Numbered from the stretch's first letter, positions 8,450 through 18,004 are shown. The stretch: DNA of 30,000 nucleotides from Prorocentrum cordatum (GCA_963575745.1 CAUYUJ010020281.1:1538869-1568868); one strand, 5' to 3'. Numbers and translations are program-made. Notes: a model not told the origin generated them from the letters alone.

Positions 8450-8671
8450 CACGAGGCCGCACTGAAGGACACTAGTTTGCACTAGTTCAACGGAAGCAGC
8501 AAACAAAGACAAGCCAAATGTTTCAACAAGGCTACAAAGAGTTCGCACAAAAGTTGCCGAACCCTCTTGGCAAGCCTCCTTGACTCCTGAAGAAAGATGT
8601 GCCGGGGCCGTGTTGACGGTTCCAATTGACAATTGCTTTCGTCTTAGCTGTGTCGTCTTGACAAATGACAT
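8450..8671 (-). CDS. Possible coding block, AT-richer than neighbours
   Basis: From an ATG at 8671 the minus strand reads MSFVKTTQLRRKQLSIGTVN, then SATFVRTLCSLVETFGLSLF and AASVELVQTSVLQCGLVPLA, before entering the purine array. It is protein-like, but codons are not G/C-ending as in other exons and no splice site is obvious. It may be chance or a decayed mobile-element fragment. Confidence 0.25.
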
Positions 8672-8744
8672 GTCCAAGCCGAGTTGACGACCGTTGTGGG
8701 CGCTTCGCCAGGCATGCGCCGTGTCAACCACTGGGCTGGACTCA

Positions 8745-8835
8745 AGACGACGACGGACGAGCACGGCGGACGACGCCGAAGACGACGCCGCGGCCGCCGA
8801 CGACGACGACCACGACGGCGACGTCGACCAACGAC
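8745..8835. repeat. (GAC)n-rich tract
   Basis: GACGACG triplets with interruptions give RRR/DDD/VVV translations. It sits just after the next exon on the minus strand. Confidence 0.8.
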
Positions 8836-8839
8836 CGAC

Positions 8840-8921
8840 GCCGCCCGGCCCAGAGATCCTTCTCCCGGGCGGCGTCCTTCTCGCCGGGAGGTGGCCTGTC
8901 GACCCAGTGCTGGCTGCGCAC
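8840..8921 (-). CDS. Small exon, charged
   Basis: After CGGGCCCAG (AG at 8922-8923) the frame reads VRSQHWVDRPPPGEKDAARE then KDLWAGRR, in phase 0 with G/C-ending codons. The motif EKDAAREKD echoes the charged exon at 1939-2154. The donor is unclear because the GAC tract follows. Confidence 0.5.
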
Positions 8922-8984
8922 CTGGGCCCGGGCCCCGAGTGGGGCCCACGCTCGCGGCTGAGGGCCGACCGATCTACCTACATC

Positions 8985-9396
8985 GTCCTCCTCCTCCTCC
9001 ACGTCGAAATCCTCCCTAGATTATTGCTCACACCGTCTACTTCTCCTCTACTCCACCAACGTACCTCCTCGTCCATCCTCGTCATCTCTCCTCCTCATCC
9101 TCCTTCTCCTCCTCCTCTCTCATCTCACGTCGACCTCGATCGTTGCTGATGATGTTTGCCCCCAACCAAACTACCTCGCCCGCCTCCGGGTGGTTCTGTC
9201 CCATGGCGTGCATCATGCGCGAACGGGCAAAATGTCGCTCCCGCATCGGCAGTGCGCGTACTATTTCCGAGTAGGCCCCCGATTGGGCGCGACGCGTCTA
9301 TTTTGCTCGCCCACTCGTCGACATCAGGGTGGCGCGCGAGCGAGCGGGCAACATGCCGCTCGCGCCTCGGCGACGCACATCCTTTCTACTAGCCAT
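8985..9396. repeat. Sparse CCT tract and a 118-bp-spaced direct repeat
   Basis: CCT-rich sequence lies at 8985-9125. Then GCG.GAACGGGCAA.ATG.CGCTC.CGC appears at about 9219-9276 and again, diverged, at 9337-9396. Confidence 0.5.
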
Positions 9397-9711
9397 GTCG
9401 TTGGGGGATTTTCGGTTCACGAGGCAGTGCTACTCTGGCGCGGCGCAAGCTTCGTCTCTACCGCGCTCATCGGGAACGTGGGCGCCCAAGAGAAGGCTGA
9501 ATTGCTCTCTCGCCGCAGCGCCGTGCACGGATTTGATTTCTCAAGTTCTGGTCCCGCCCTTGGCCGCGCATGTCCCCGTCGCAAAGCCTTCCGAAGCGGG
9601 ACCGCGCGCGAGCGCCTTCCGTTCACTGGGTGGAACCGCGCTCCAGTGCAAATACCAAATCGGTCTACGACTGATTCGTTTGTCGGGTGTCATTCCTGGT
9701 CCCTGGTCGTC

Positions 9712-10000
9712 CTCCCTCCTCCTCCTCCTCATCATCATCATCATTCTCCTCCTCCTCCTCCTCCTCCTCCTCCTCCTCCTCCTCCTCCTCCTCTCCTCCT
9801 GGCTCCTCTTTGCTCCTCCTCCTCCTCCTCATCATCCTGCTCCACCTCCTCCCTCTCACTCCACCTCCTCCACTTCCTCATTCACCAGCGCCTTCCTCCT
9901 CCGCCTCTCCTCGTCCTTCGTCACTTTCCCCCCTCCTTTCTCCACCTGCATCCTCCTCCTTCTCCTCCTCCTCATCATCATCTTCCTCCTCCACGTTTGG
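9712..10000. repeat. (CCT)n arrays
   Basis: Dense CCT triplets at 9712-9860, then looser CCT/CAT and TTC-rich sequence to 10000. The following 10050-10160 is purine-rich. Confidence 0.9.
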
Positions 10001-10158
10001 GGGTTGCCTTTTGGGGCCTCCAACCGCCTCCAGGGGCTTCTGGGGAGGACGGGGGAGAAGAGAATGGATGAAGGGGGACGGAGGGGGCGGGGGGGGGGGC
10101 CAAAAGGGAGAAGGAGTAGGCGGAGGAGACGGAGACCAAAAGGGGGAGGGGCGCTCAC

Positions 10159-10272
10159 CGCGATCCGCCCCCCGCCGCCAGACATCTGAGCTGGCCGCCT
10201 GGAGCTTGACCGCGAGGGACCGCGCGAGCGTCTGTGGAGCGTTTCTTTTCCTGTTCCGCCGGGGCCTCGGGC
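10159..10272 (-). CDS. Possible exon
   Basis: Between CTCTGAG (10273-10279) and a GCG|GTGAGC donor, the minus strand reads PEAPAEQEKKRSTDARAVPR then GQAPGGQLRCLAAGGG. The alternative frame is Ser/Arg-rich (HRRSRGPSRSSSRRPAQM) and equally open, so the frame is uncertain. Confidence 0.4.
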
Positions 10273-10544
10273 CTCAGAGCCGCCGGGCGGCCGCCATACC
10301 GCAGTGGGTTCGTCTGTTCGCTCGTTCCCTGTCTTGCTAAAAGCATGGCGGCCACAACCAAGAATGCCCTCCCGACCCCAGCAGCAGGGAGGAGGTGGAG
10401 GAGGATCGAGGCCTTTGGACGTCGGGGGGTCTCCAAGGGCCTCAGGTGACCGCCGGAGGACGGGAGGAACCTTCGAAAGAGGACCCTGTACGGAGGGAGA
10501 AGGCGGGACCAGAGTAAACCCAAGATGCATCCACTGACGGGGCC

Positions 10545-10710
10545 CTGGGACACACAAATAAACAGACACAAACAACGGGATTCCCAATATCTTCCCACAT
10601 CTGCTGGGCTTTTGTCTCCCCCAACTTCCCATATCTTCCCTTACCTGGGGCATCGAGGATTAAATGTGTCTGTGTGTTGTTTCCCTCCTGATCAACAGGT
10701 GCTGCAGCGC
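10545..10710. repeat. Dispersed repeat G, copy 1
   Basis: Shares GGGATTCCCAATAT, CACTTCCCATAT-like and TGTGTCTGTGTGTT blocks, in order, with 28199-28370. Both ends are CA/TG-rich and weakly inverted. Same orientation in both places. Confidence 0.7.
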
Positions 10711-10750
10711 ACCCTCCCGTGCCAAGTCCCCTCTTGGAGGCCTGGAAATG

Positions 10751-10924
10751 GGTACCAACACCAACACAGGGGGGTGCCTCCCCAGGGGGAAGATGATCCT
10801 GGATTCCGGCGCTGGTGGCAATATGTCGTCCACCTTGGAAGCCCAAATCTTACCACCACCGCCGAAACCAGGATCCCCTTCCCTCAGTGGAGGCACGCCG
10901 CCGATATTGGTGTTGGTGTCAACC
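10751..10924. repeat. Large foldback, about 72-bp arms
   Basis: The left arm 10751-10821 and right arm 10850-10924 are imperfect reverse complements (both read ACCAACACCAA, then GGTGCCTCC, then GATCCTGG.TTC.GGCG.TGGTGG). The loop is 28 nt. Read either way it gives similar peptides, as expected of an inverted duplication. Confidence 0.8.
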
Positions 10925-10957
10925 TCGAGGCTTGCGACCCTCCTCGAACCTCCCCTA

Positions 10958-11060
10958 TATTAAAAACAATTCCTCTGCGACCCCCCTCTGGGAAGACTGG
11001 GCCCCGTGGGCCTGCCGGTCACTCTGGGGGCCCGTGCTCGACGGGATGCCCTCCGCCCTT
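10958..11060 (-). CDS. C-terminal exon after intron C1
   Basis: After the acceptor GGTAG|A (AG at 11061-11062) the frame reads RRAEGIPSSTGPQSDRQAHG then AQSSQRGVAEELFLI and stops at about 10955. The phase (2) matches the 11226-11306 exon. A competing acceptor TTCAG at 11069 gives a less natural reading. Confidence 0.5.
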
Positions 11061-11061
11061 C

Positions 11062-11231
11062 TACCAGGCTGAAGTCGGGCGTGTCCCCCATACAGAGGGG
11101 GTTTTGGGCGAATATAAAAAAACATGCCCCCAAGATGCTCAAAACATGTCAAACATCGCCCCCAAACAATTTGTTTTACTAGTTTTGTATACTCCCCCCT
11201 GTAGAGGGACACGCCCGACTTAAACCTAGAC
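11062..11231 (-). mobile_element. Family C element, copy 1 (introner-like)
   Basis: The body is 11070-11223 (154 bp). Ends are inverted: GAAGTCGGGCGTGTCCC on the left and GGGACACGCCCGACTT on the right. Flanking 8-mers TACCAGGC and ACCTAGAC are only weakly alike. On the minus strand it reads TCTAG|GTTTAAGTC ... GGTAG|AAGG, a GT-AG intron of 165 nt that joins flanking coding blocks in phase 2. A TATA-poor, A-rich core has no coding capacity, so it is non-autonomous. Confidence 0.8.
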
Positions 11232-11306
11232 GAGGAAATGCCGCACAGCAAGCTCAAGGTCGTGTCCAGCGGGAGCCCGTTTGGATGATCCCAACAAACA
11301 CCATAG
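11226..11306 (-). CDS. 81-nt exon between two introner-like elements
   Basis: It lies exactly between D1 and C1. In phase 2 it reads YGVCWDHPNGLPLDTTLSLL then CGISSS. It is preceded by CACCGAG (in D1) and followed by TCTAG|GTTTAAG (C1). Length 81 nt and phase agree with the blocks on both sides. Function unknown. Confidence 0.6.
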   Translation of the reverse strand, partial: LWCLLGSSKRAPAGHDLELAVRHFLV

Positions 11307-11473
11307 CTCGGTGGTGGACAAGGCTCCCTTTAGTAAACCTCCCCTTAATGAAAACGGCCTGGGACCGAAACCGACGGACCTGGACCCGCCAGAATGACAG
11401 CCGCACCGCAATCTCGCGAACCGACGGCGGCCAATTCCTTAATCGACGTGTCAGGGTAGGAGGTCTATCAACC
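11307..11473 (-). mobile_element. Family D element, copy 1 (introner-like)
   Basis: The repeat body 11313-11473 is about 80% similar to 19513-19673. Inverted ends GGT.GA.AGACCTCC are partly decayed here on the left (GGCTCC). No target duplication was recognised. On the minus strand TCGGG|GTTGATAG ... CACCGAG|CTATGG is a 166-nt GT-AG intron in phase 2. Confidence 0.7.
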
Positions 11474-11495
11474 CCGAAAAGTAGCAGCATAGGTG
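11473..11495 (-). CDS. 23-nt exon upstream of D1
   Basis: CTGATCAG|CAC (AG at 11496-11497) opens HLCCYFSG, ending in phase 2 at the D1 donor. Short, so support comes mainly from the frame match with the 81-nt exon. Farther upstream the frame also reads DHDHDSDQ, so the true start may be earlier. Confidence 0.35.
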
Positions 11496-11499
11496 CTGA

Positions 11500-12300
11500 T
11501 CAGAATCATGGTCATGATCAGATGGCAATGGTGATTACAAAAGGTGATTCTGCCACGCAACAAACGGTGGCTCACGCGCGGGACTACGGCCATGAATTGG
11601 AAATTCAAAGCGAAAATCTCAAGCGAAACTGCTTCTGTGGCCAAATACTGTGAGAAAGTCTCGGGCGAAACGGCTTCTGAGGTCATAACTTGCCGGCGGA
11701 GGTCTCAAACAAAAACGGTTTCTGTGGTCCTGCCAGGGAGGCCCAGGCGACCGCGCGTCGAAAGGACCCCCCCCCAAAGAGAAAAGCCGGGAGTGACACG
11801 GCGCTCGCTCGGCCGCGCCCCCGCCGCGGGACAGCTCCTCCGAAGCGAGAAAGGACCCCGAAGACAGCAGCCTCGCGGAAAAGGGCAGCGGCTCAGCGGC
11901 GAAGCGTCGAGGCAGCTGGAGGAATGGGAAAGGAGCGGGGATGGAGGGGGGACGGTTGGAGGGGAGGGGAAATGGGGGTTGGCAAAGGAGCAGTGCCGCG
12001 CGGTTCGGGACAGTGCCCAACTCAATAATTCGCGCTCGCAGGGCGCAGCTTGCCCCGCGGCGCTGAATGCCGCGCAGCGAGCGAACTGAGCAGAAGGGCG
12101 GGGGCGAAGCGCTTCGCCGCCTGCTGTGGCGCGGCAAAACGAAACAAATGCAGCGCTACGCTGCGCCGTGCAAGCGGGCGATCGCGGTGAGTGAAAGCCG
12201 CCCGCGTCGAACGAAGGGGGAGGCAACGCACCCCCCTGGGCGCGACAATCGAGGGTGTTGCCACTGCAGTGGGATAGCCACAGACACGCGCACGCCCGTG
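11500..12300. other. No clear gene
   Basis: Contains repeated GCGAAA.C.TCTG words at 11600-11730 and a purine-rich stretch at 11920-11990. Open frames exist on both strands, none with coding texture. Confidence 0.35.
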
Positions 12301-12560
12301 GAAAAAAAACGGGCCCGCGCGTCGAAACAAAGATATCGCCGCGAAGCGCAGCGCGATTCCACAGCAGAAAACACGCGCACACGTCAACGCGAAACCGCCG
12401 CCACGCAGCGCAGAGCGACAGCGAGGCAGAACAAGGGCGCGTCGTAACAAAAATACCGCCGCACTGCGCAGCACGACAGCGAAACAGGACATATATTTCG
12501 AAACGACGATGCCGCCACAATGCAGAATGACTGTGAAGCCGAAGCACAAGTGTCAAACAT
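12300..12560. repeat. Degenerate tandem repeat, about 60-bp unit
   Basis: The word CGCCGC..(A)GCGCAG recurs at 12337, 12396, 12457 and 12513 (spacings 59, 61, 56). Each unit also carries CGTCGAAACAAAGATA or a variant. Earlier, weaker units may reach to 12090. Confidence 0.65.
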
Positions 12561-12689
12561 ATGCGAAATTCCAATGCAAAATACGCTGAATACGCAGCCC
12601 GCTACGACGCGAGGGCTCCGGGCGCGAGCACTAGTAAGCCGAAGGTGCCCTGACCAATATAAGTCGCGTTCCCCAGAAGTTCGCTGCGG

Positions 12690-13200
12690 ACGCGTTCCTG
12701 AGGCCTGCGGCCCCCCCACCCGGCAAACATCCCAGCCAAATCCCGGCCGCCGCCGGGCAATCTCCCAGCCAACTCCCCGCCGCGGCCCCGCCGCCGCCCC
12801 CCCCAAAAAAGCTGCCACCCCTCAGCAAAAAAAACTGCCGCCAGCAAAATCCCAGCCGAATCCCCACCGCGGCCCAGCCGCCGCCCAGCCGCCGCCAAGC
12901 CACATTCCAGCCACGGGCCCTCCCCCCGGGGACCCCAACATGGCCTCATGGGACCTCGCAAAAGAAGGAGGAGTGCGACGGTAAACAGGAGGAACGCGAC
13001 GGAGGAGCATGGCTGCAGGAGGGGGAAGGGAGACCGCCCGGAGCGAAGGGCGGGAGGAACGGCAAGGAGGGCGCGAGAAGATACCGGGAGAACGACGAGG
13101 GAAATAAGGAGGAAGAGAGAAGCGGAAGGAGGACGGATGAGGGAGGCTAGAAGGGGAAGACAACGTAAGACAGGAAGAGGAAAGGAGGGACCACCGATGA
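12690..13200. repeat. CCGCCG/CCCAGCC-rich tract followed by purine-rich tract
   Basis: 12720-12930 repeats CCCAGCC.AATCCC.GCCG words. 12960-13200 is GGA/GAA-rich and non-coding in appearance. Confidence 0.6.
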
Positions 13201-14270
13201 GGATTGAGAGCGTTTTTTTTTCATGTTTTTATATATTAGAAAATGACAAGGGCACGGGGGAGAAGATAAGGGGTTGGGCCTGCGCAGACCTGGGGTGACA
13301 TACCAGTGACGTGAAGAAAAGAGGGAACTGTTGGCGACAACGAGTACGACAATGATGATGTAAGCAAGCCGTAACATACTTGAATGAACGTTTTTGTTGG
13401 TTCGATGTGGACCTCCGCAACAGGTGGATACAACCTTATTGGACCGCCGCATGTTCATCACGGAGAATGGCACCGTCGGCACCGGGGCCGGCGCGCGCGA
13501 AACGCACCGGAGAAAACTCGAACAACTCGAATGACGAAGCGCGCACGAACGGCCCCGAAGCGGACGCAATCGTAACGATCCGGCGCCGTTCGCCACGCCG
13601 CCATCGCTGGCTGCGCCAGCCTGACACAAGCACGCGCGGGAGACTGCCGCGCCATAGCCACGCTAACCGCGCACTCCAAAAGGCCAGCCGCAAGGAAAAA
13701 AAAACACGCGCAAAGATGTGCGAGAGCACGGGTGGGGTCAATTGGATTTCGGCTTCATTTCAGATCGAATTACACTTGGGGGGGGGGGGGGGGGGGCATT
13801 TTTCGCCTGGGCCTCCTCCTGCTTTCCGAAATTACACCAAAGAAAAACTCCAATCAGTGGATGGTTTTCGCTTATGATATTGACCGGCAACCCGGGAGCC
13901 CGGGAACCCAGAACCCGGCCACCGAAATCGGCCCACAACCAATAACCGGGAAACCGGGAACCCGGGAACCCGGACTAGCAAAACCGGCGGGAAACTCTGG
14001 CCAAATCTCTCAACTTCTGCTGTGGCCCCTTCAGTGCAAGCACCGATTGGGGAAACAAGCCTCACACAAAACTCCCTCTGTGGTCCTAACCCCCTGTCAA
14101 AAGATGCCTCGGGCGACCATGGCGATGCTGGGAGTCCGGCGGGCTACCCGACATCTTGAAGGCCACCCGACCTCAGTCCGTGCAGCTGCTGCGCAGCAGG
14201 CCCTGCCGACGCACGCGCCCGCAGCTGCCAAGAGGCGCGGGCCGCGCCACGAGAGCCGGCCGCCATCCGC
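13200..14270. repeat. No clear gene; (GGGAACCC)n-like array at 13884-13976
   Basis: CCCGGGAACCCGG words repeat about six times at 13884-13976, with a G12-18 run at 13778-13796. The minus strand near 13330 reads LAYIIIVVLVVANSSLF, hydrophobic and exon-like, ending at a CTG|GTATGT donor, but there is no other support. Confidence 0.5.
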
Positions 14271-14275
14271 GCGCG

Positions 14276-14970
14276 CAGCCGACAGGAACAAACACACAAC
14301 TTCTGGATCAAAGAGGGGGGGGGCGAGCTCGGGCGGATCGGGTGTCCTTTCGGGGGCGCGCAAACCAGGGCTGAACCTAACCGATGTTTTTCGTTTTCGA
14401 TTTGCTTTCATTTTCCCTCGTTTTGTTTTCAATCCGGCTTTAACGCAAAACGACATCGAAACGAAAACGGCCCACGAAATCGCCAAAACACCGTTTAGGT
14501 CAACCCCTGTCGCAAACATGTATCAGCGATCCATGGACTTGGCGCGCGGTCGCCAAATCCACGGATCGGGGGAGGTGCCCTCCCCGACATGCGGTTGGTG
14601 CCGCCTCGCTCAGCGGCGGAAATCCGCGCTGTCCCACGGAAGCGGGACCCGTCGCGAATCCACGCCCCCTTGATCCATGTTTGCGATCGCCTGACACGTG
14701 CAGCCGACAGGAGAAAAAACACTACTTCTGGATCAAAGAGAGTTGAGGGATGAAAAAACGACCCAACCTTGGGTTACAAGCGCGCGGCCTATAAACCTCC
14801 TGGGAACCCCCAAAGCCTAGAGCCGCCAGGACGCGGCACCTCACGCAGGGTTCACCCTGTCAGCCCACAGGAGTTTCAGCGCACAACGCCTCGCAAACCA
14901 AGGTAAGGGCGTTTTTCCTGCCCTTCAGAGAGGGGGAACCTCGGGCGGATCCGGTGTCCTTTAACGGGGG
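14276..14970. repeat. Split direct repeat F
   Basis: GCAGCCGACAGGA and ACTTCTGGATCAAAGAG occur at 14276-14317 and 14700-14739; the continuation CTCGGGCGGATC.GGTGTCCTTT occurs at 14327-14349 and then at 14940-14962. The second copy is thus interrupted by about 190 bp of other sequence. Confidence 0.7.
14512..14637. repeat. Dispersed repeat E, copy 2
   Basis: Matches 7366-7490 over about 120 bp, including the ATCCATGGACTTGGCG/CGCCAAATCCACGGAT hairpin (two mismatches) and CGG.GGTGCCCTCCCC. Confidence 0.75.
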
Positions 14971-15111
14971 GGGGCAATCAACCGGGACTGGGAGAAAGGG
15001 CGCCCGTCGTGCACCTTCTGGCCCGCGGTGGCAGTTCGGGGGCCATGAGGTAGGGCCCCCGTGCGGCCACTCTCTTGCCATTCTCGGTTCCCCCACGGCG
15101 TGTTGCCCCCC

Positions 15112-15318
15112 CGTTTCGGGGGGAACGAAAGGGGGGGATAGCACAGGGTAGGGTAGAGAATCAGCTCACGTAGCTGATTTCCCCAGCGCCTCCTGGCGCC
15201 GGGAGGCGCCCATGTATCGAGGAATAGGCCCGACGGCGGGGCCGAAACCAGCTGCATGCAGCAAATTTCGTACCCCCCCCCTGTCCCTATCCCCCCCTTT
15301 CGTTCGGCCCGACAGTTG
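15112..15318. repeat. Foldback with nested hairpins
   Basis: GAACGAAAGGGGGGGATAG (15124-15142) is repeated as its exact complement near 15288-15310. Inside are AATCAGCT-CACGT-AGCTGATT (15159-15179) and GCGCCTCC/GGAGGCGC (15187-15210). It contains dispersed repeat M. Confidence 0.75.
15185..15274. repeat. Dispersed repeat M, copy 2
   Basis: See 7030-7123. Here it forms the middle of the 15.1-15.3 kb foldback. Confidence 0.65.
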
Positions 15319-15540
15319 CCGTCCGCCCGACTCGAGCGGAACGCCCAGGCTTGCGTCCACCACACTTCAGCTCCACACCCAAGGAGAGTGTGAGACCGTT
15401 CGGCCCCCTGGCTCTGCCAGAGCAATCGCCGAACCGAAGTGCCTTCCCCCCACAACCAAGTGCACGAGCGAGGGGTCGGAAACCGAATCAGCTACCTGGA
15501 GAGTTGATGCAGGAACCAAACGAGGTCTATTAAGGAGACC

Positions 15541-15650
15541 AAATGGTACCGATACCGCTCCTCCCCAGACCTCCCCCGGGGTGCAGTCTGACCAGAATTT
15601 CGAGGCCGAAAAAGTAGAAAACGGGCGAGGGGTAGAGGTATGGGTACCTC
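15541..15650. mobile_element. Family I element, copy 1
   Basis: About 110 bp with inverted ends AAATGGTACCGATACCG and GGTATGGGTACC, and an internal GACCAGAATTTCGAGG shared with 27800-27926. It lies at the end of a minus-strand coding block, whose GAGGAAGAG|GTACCC junction could be a donor. No target duplication was seen. Confidence 0.55.
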
Positions 15651-15651
15651 T

Positions 15652-16068
15652 TCCTCCTCTGATCGATGGTAGATGGATCACCCGCGGCTGTTACAAGGGA
15701 GTCGCAGGACGAAGCGCAGTCCTTAATGTCCTGGTGCTCGTTGTCCTCCTTGTCTCTCAGAGCTTCAACATGGGCCAAGATCTGTTGCCCGTACTTGTAG
15801 ACAGTCGGAAAAGATGTCGTGGACCTCGGTCATGTCGTGTCCACCGTGCGAGGCAGAGTCGAGCGTCCTCTCTGGCAGCGTGGCGAAACTGGACTTCCGT
15901 CGTCCGGACGGGGAGCACGTCTTCATCATATCATCACGGCCCGCGGAAGAATAGTGGTTCGGCGAGAAAAGCGTGACGGCATGTGGAATCTGAGGCACGT
16001 CAGGCGCTCGCATGCAGAGGCGATGGGAATGAAACCGATCATGTTTTCGGCATGGCCAATATCCTCAT
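15652..16068 (-). pseudogene. Coding remnant or several small exons, frames broken
   Basis: Going down the minus strand, an acceptor TATCTCAG (16069-16076) is followed by DEDIGHAENMIGFIPIASAC. The frame then shifts to LPERTLDSASHGGHDMTEVH and DIFSD, and one extra T later shifts to VYKYGQQILAHVEALRDKED then NEHQDIKDCASSCDSLV. All three pieces are protein-like and abut without obvious introns. That fits a decayed gene, or sequence errors, better than spliced exons. The last block ends at repeat I. No family recognised. Confidence 0.45.
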
Positions 16069-16403
16069 CTGAGATATCAAAAAAGTATCAACCAGATCGA
16101 GCCGATCATCGACGCAAGATCTGGAAGACCGATCGGCTCGTAATGCTCGACACGACCGAAGATGACACCATCGAGAACCTGCGCATCTAACGCCCGAGTA
16201 CGCCCACCTGACTCAGCTGGAATTGACGAGTCGATAGCCACGCGTAGGTTCGACCACTCATCGGGGGGGACTCGAAGCAGTCACCGAAGATCCGCGAACA
16301 GGCACAGGTCGAGGGGCCTCCTCCTCGACCTCCCGCCTCCTCCCCTGCTGCTGCCGCTCCGCATGCTCCTCGTCCTCCTTCTCACCCCTCGTCCCCCTCC
16401 TCG

Positions 16404-16640
16404 GGTGGCCCGCCGTGGCTCCCGGGTGGCCCGCCGTGGCTCCCGTGGTGGCCCGCCGGGGCCCCCTGGTGGCCGCCGGGCGACCCGCGAGGCTCTGCTG
16501 CTCCTCTCCCTCCTCCTCATCCTCCTCCTCCTTCTCCTCCTCGTCCTCCTCCTCCTCCCCTCGTCCTCCTCCTCCTCCTCCTCCTCCTCCTCCTCCTCCT
16601 CCTCCTCCTCCCCCCTCCCCCTCCTCTTCCTCCCCTTGGC
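16404..16640. repeat. 20-bp GTGGCCCGCC repeat and (CCT)n array
   Basis: GGTGGCCCGCCGTGGCTCCC occurs twice at 16404-16443 with a third variant, followed by a CCT array at 16508-16640. Confidence 0.9.
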
Positions 16641-17080
16641 CATCCTTGGACCCAGTTCCAGTAAGACCCCCCTCGAAAAGACCCCCCCAAAAGGGGGGAG
16701 AGAGGAGAGGATGGCAGGGGAGACGGCAGGCAGGGGAGAAGAACGAGGGGGATGAAGAAGATGAAGAGGACGGGGCCAAAGCATAAGAACGGGGACGATT
16801 GAGTAGAGAGGAGAGGCGAGGAGGAGTGAGACTGGGTGGAAGGAGGGAGATGGAGGTCGGAGAGGGAGAACAAGGAAGAGAGTGAGCAAGAGAGATGACG
16901 AGGGGTAAACGCAGTATCAGCAAGTATACATTATGATGTGGAATAGGAGGGGGTGGATGAAGGCTGGAGGACGGAACAGAAGGAAGAGGACGGGGATGAT
17001 GAGAGAGAACGAGGAGGAGGAGGATTGCCAGAATACTCCCGAGATGCGCCAACGATGCTGCTATTCACACTTCCGTTCCA
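16640..17080. other. Purine-rich, no gene seen
   Basis: Mostly GGA/GAA/GAG on the plus strand, with CCAAAAGGGG near 16690. Open frames here are compositional. Confidence 0.5.
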
Positions 17081-17087
17081 AGCCCCC

Positions 17088-17507
17088 TCACAAAAAACGA
17101 CAAGCCTCCTTCGTCCAACAAGAGCCCCCTTGAAAGACCAACGCCATGAGGGCCTGCCATTCAGGCGAGCATATCGTCTTGAGCATGCACTGGTGCCCAT
17201 CCTCCTGGCGAGTAGGAAGGACTGCGAATGAGGGGAGCCCGTACAGTTCAACGAGGTGTGGATCTATGTTCCCGGTTTGAGCCAGGACCGCCCCCACCAG
17301 CGCAGCTGGTGCACACAATTGCACACGTATGAACTTCGCGGACGTCCCCAGCGAGAATCCCCTGCCGAAGAGGAGTCGCCTTTCACCCGTGAAGCTGGTG
17401 CATCTGGCTCCGACGAACGTCTGGTCTTGGCTAAAGAATCCAAAGAGGGAAACCAAACCTGAAATGGAGCAATGCTCCAACCCTGTTGCTTCTGCTGCAT
17501 GTGACAA
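17088..17507 (-). CDS. Exon or short ORF, unknown protein
   Basis: A 139-codon open frame reads LLFGRGFSLGTSAKFIRVQL, CAPAALVGAVLAQTGNIDPH, LVELYGLPSFAVLPTRQEDG and ends near FQGGSCWTKEACRFL at a TGA. It has a balanced amino-acid composition and one hydrophobic stretch (PAALVGAVLA). A second minus-strand frame over part of it (SEPDAPASRVKGDSSSAG) is also protein-like. No start context is clear. Function unknown. Confidence 0.5.
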   Translation of the reverse strand: MSHAAEATGLEHCSISGLVSLFGFFSQDQTFVGARCTSFTGERRLLFGRGFSLGTSAKFIRVQLCAPAALVGAVLAQTGNIDPHLVELYGLPSFAVLPTRQEDGHQCMLKTICSPEWQALMALVFQGGSCWTKEACRFL

Positions 17508-17759
17508 TGAATATGCACGGCGCCGAGGCGAGAATCCATCGTGGAACGAAACTAGTAGCTGGCGTGGTCCCCAAACAAGAAGTTACGCAGTGCGGATACG
17601 CAAGCAGCGTGCTGCGGTATACGCGGTGCAGGCTGTGCAGTGCAGGCTGCGTATATGGTGCAAGATTTGTTGTGCATTCCCGACGGACCCCCAAGCGCGG
17701 TATGTAGGCGCAACGAGGCGACAACAAGCAGCGCCGCGGCGAAACTTCCGCGGACCCCC

Positions 17760-18003
17760 TGGCCCGTCTGACGCCGTCGGAAGCCGTTTGGAAGGCCTCT
17801 CTGGGCCGAATTGGGGCCTTCTTGGGGTGCCCCAGGGCCGTCTTGGAGACCATCTTGGGCTTCTTGGAGGCCTCTTGGGTCGTCTCTGTGCCCTCTTGGG
17901 GCCGTCTCGGGGGCCTCTTGGGCAGTCCTGAGGCCATCTTGGAGGCCTTTTGGGCGCTCTGGGGGCGATCTTGGGGGCCTCTTGGGCCGTCTTGGGTCGT
18001 CGG
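17760..18003. repeat. Degenerate 11-bp tandem repeat GGCCRTCTTGG
   Basis: CTTGG or one-base variants recur at steps of mostly 10-12 bp (for example 17842, 17854, 17863, 17874, 17895, 17906, 17917, 17939, 17970, 17981, 17991). The frames it produces are low-complexity. Confidence 0.8.
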
Positions 18004-18004
18004 A

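Noticed and set aside
7230-8462. 410-codon open frame on the minus strand
   Set aside because: Low-complexity proline/arginine start and no sustained codon bias. Long open frames are expected at this GC content.
9190-10340. Several plus-strand open frames of 200-290 codons
   Set aside because: They run through the CCT array and read as S/P/L runs; no splice or start context.
10784-10830. Retropepsin-like ILDSGAGGNMSS reading on the plus strand
   Set aside because: It lies in the arm and loop of the 10751-10924 foldback. There is no second protease motif, integrase or reverse transcriptase nearby, and the frame is short.
14902-14930. Tiny intron-like GTAAGG...CCCTTCAG on the plus strand
   Set aside because: About 26 nt, with no coding texture on either side on that strand.
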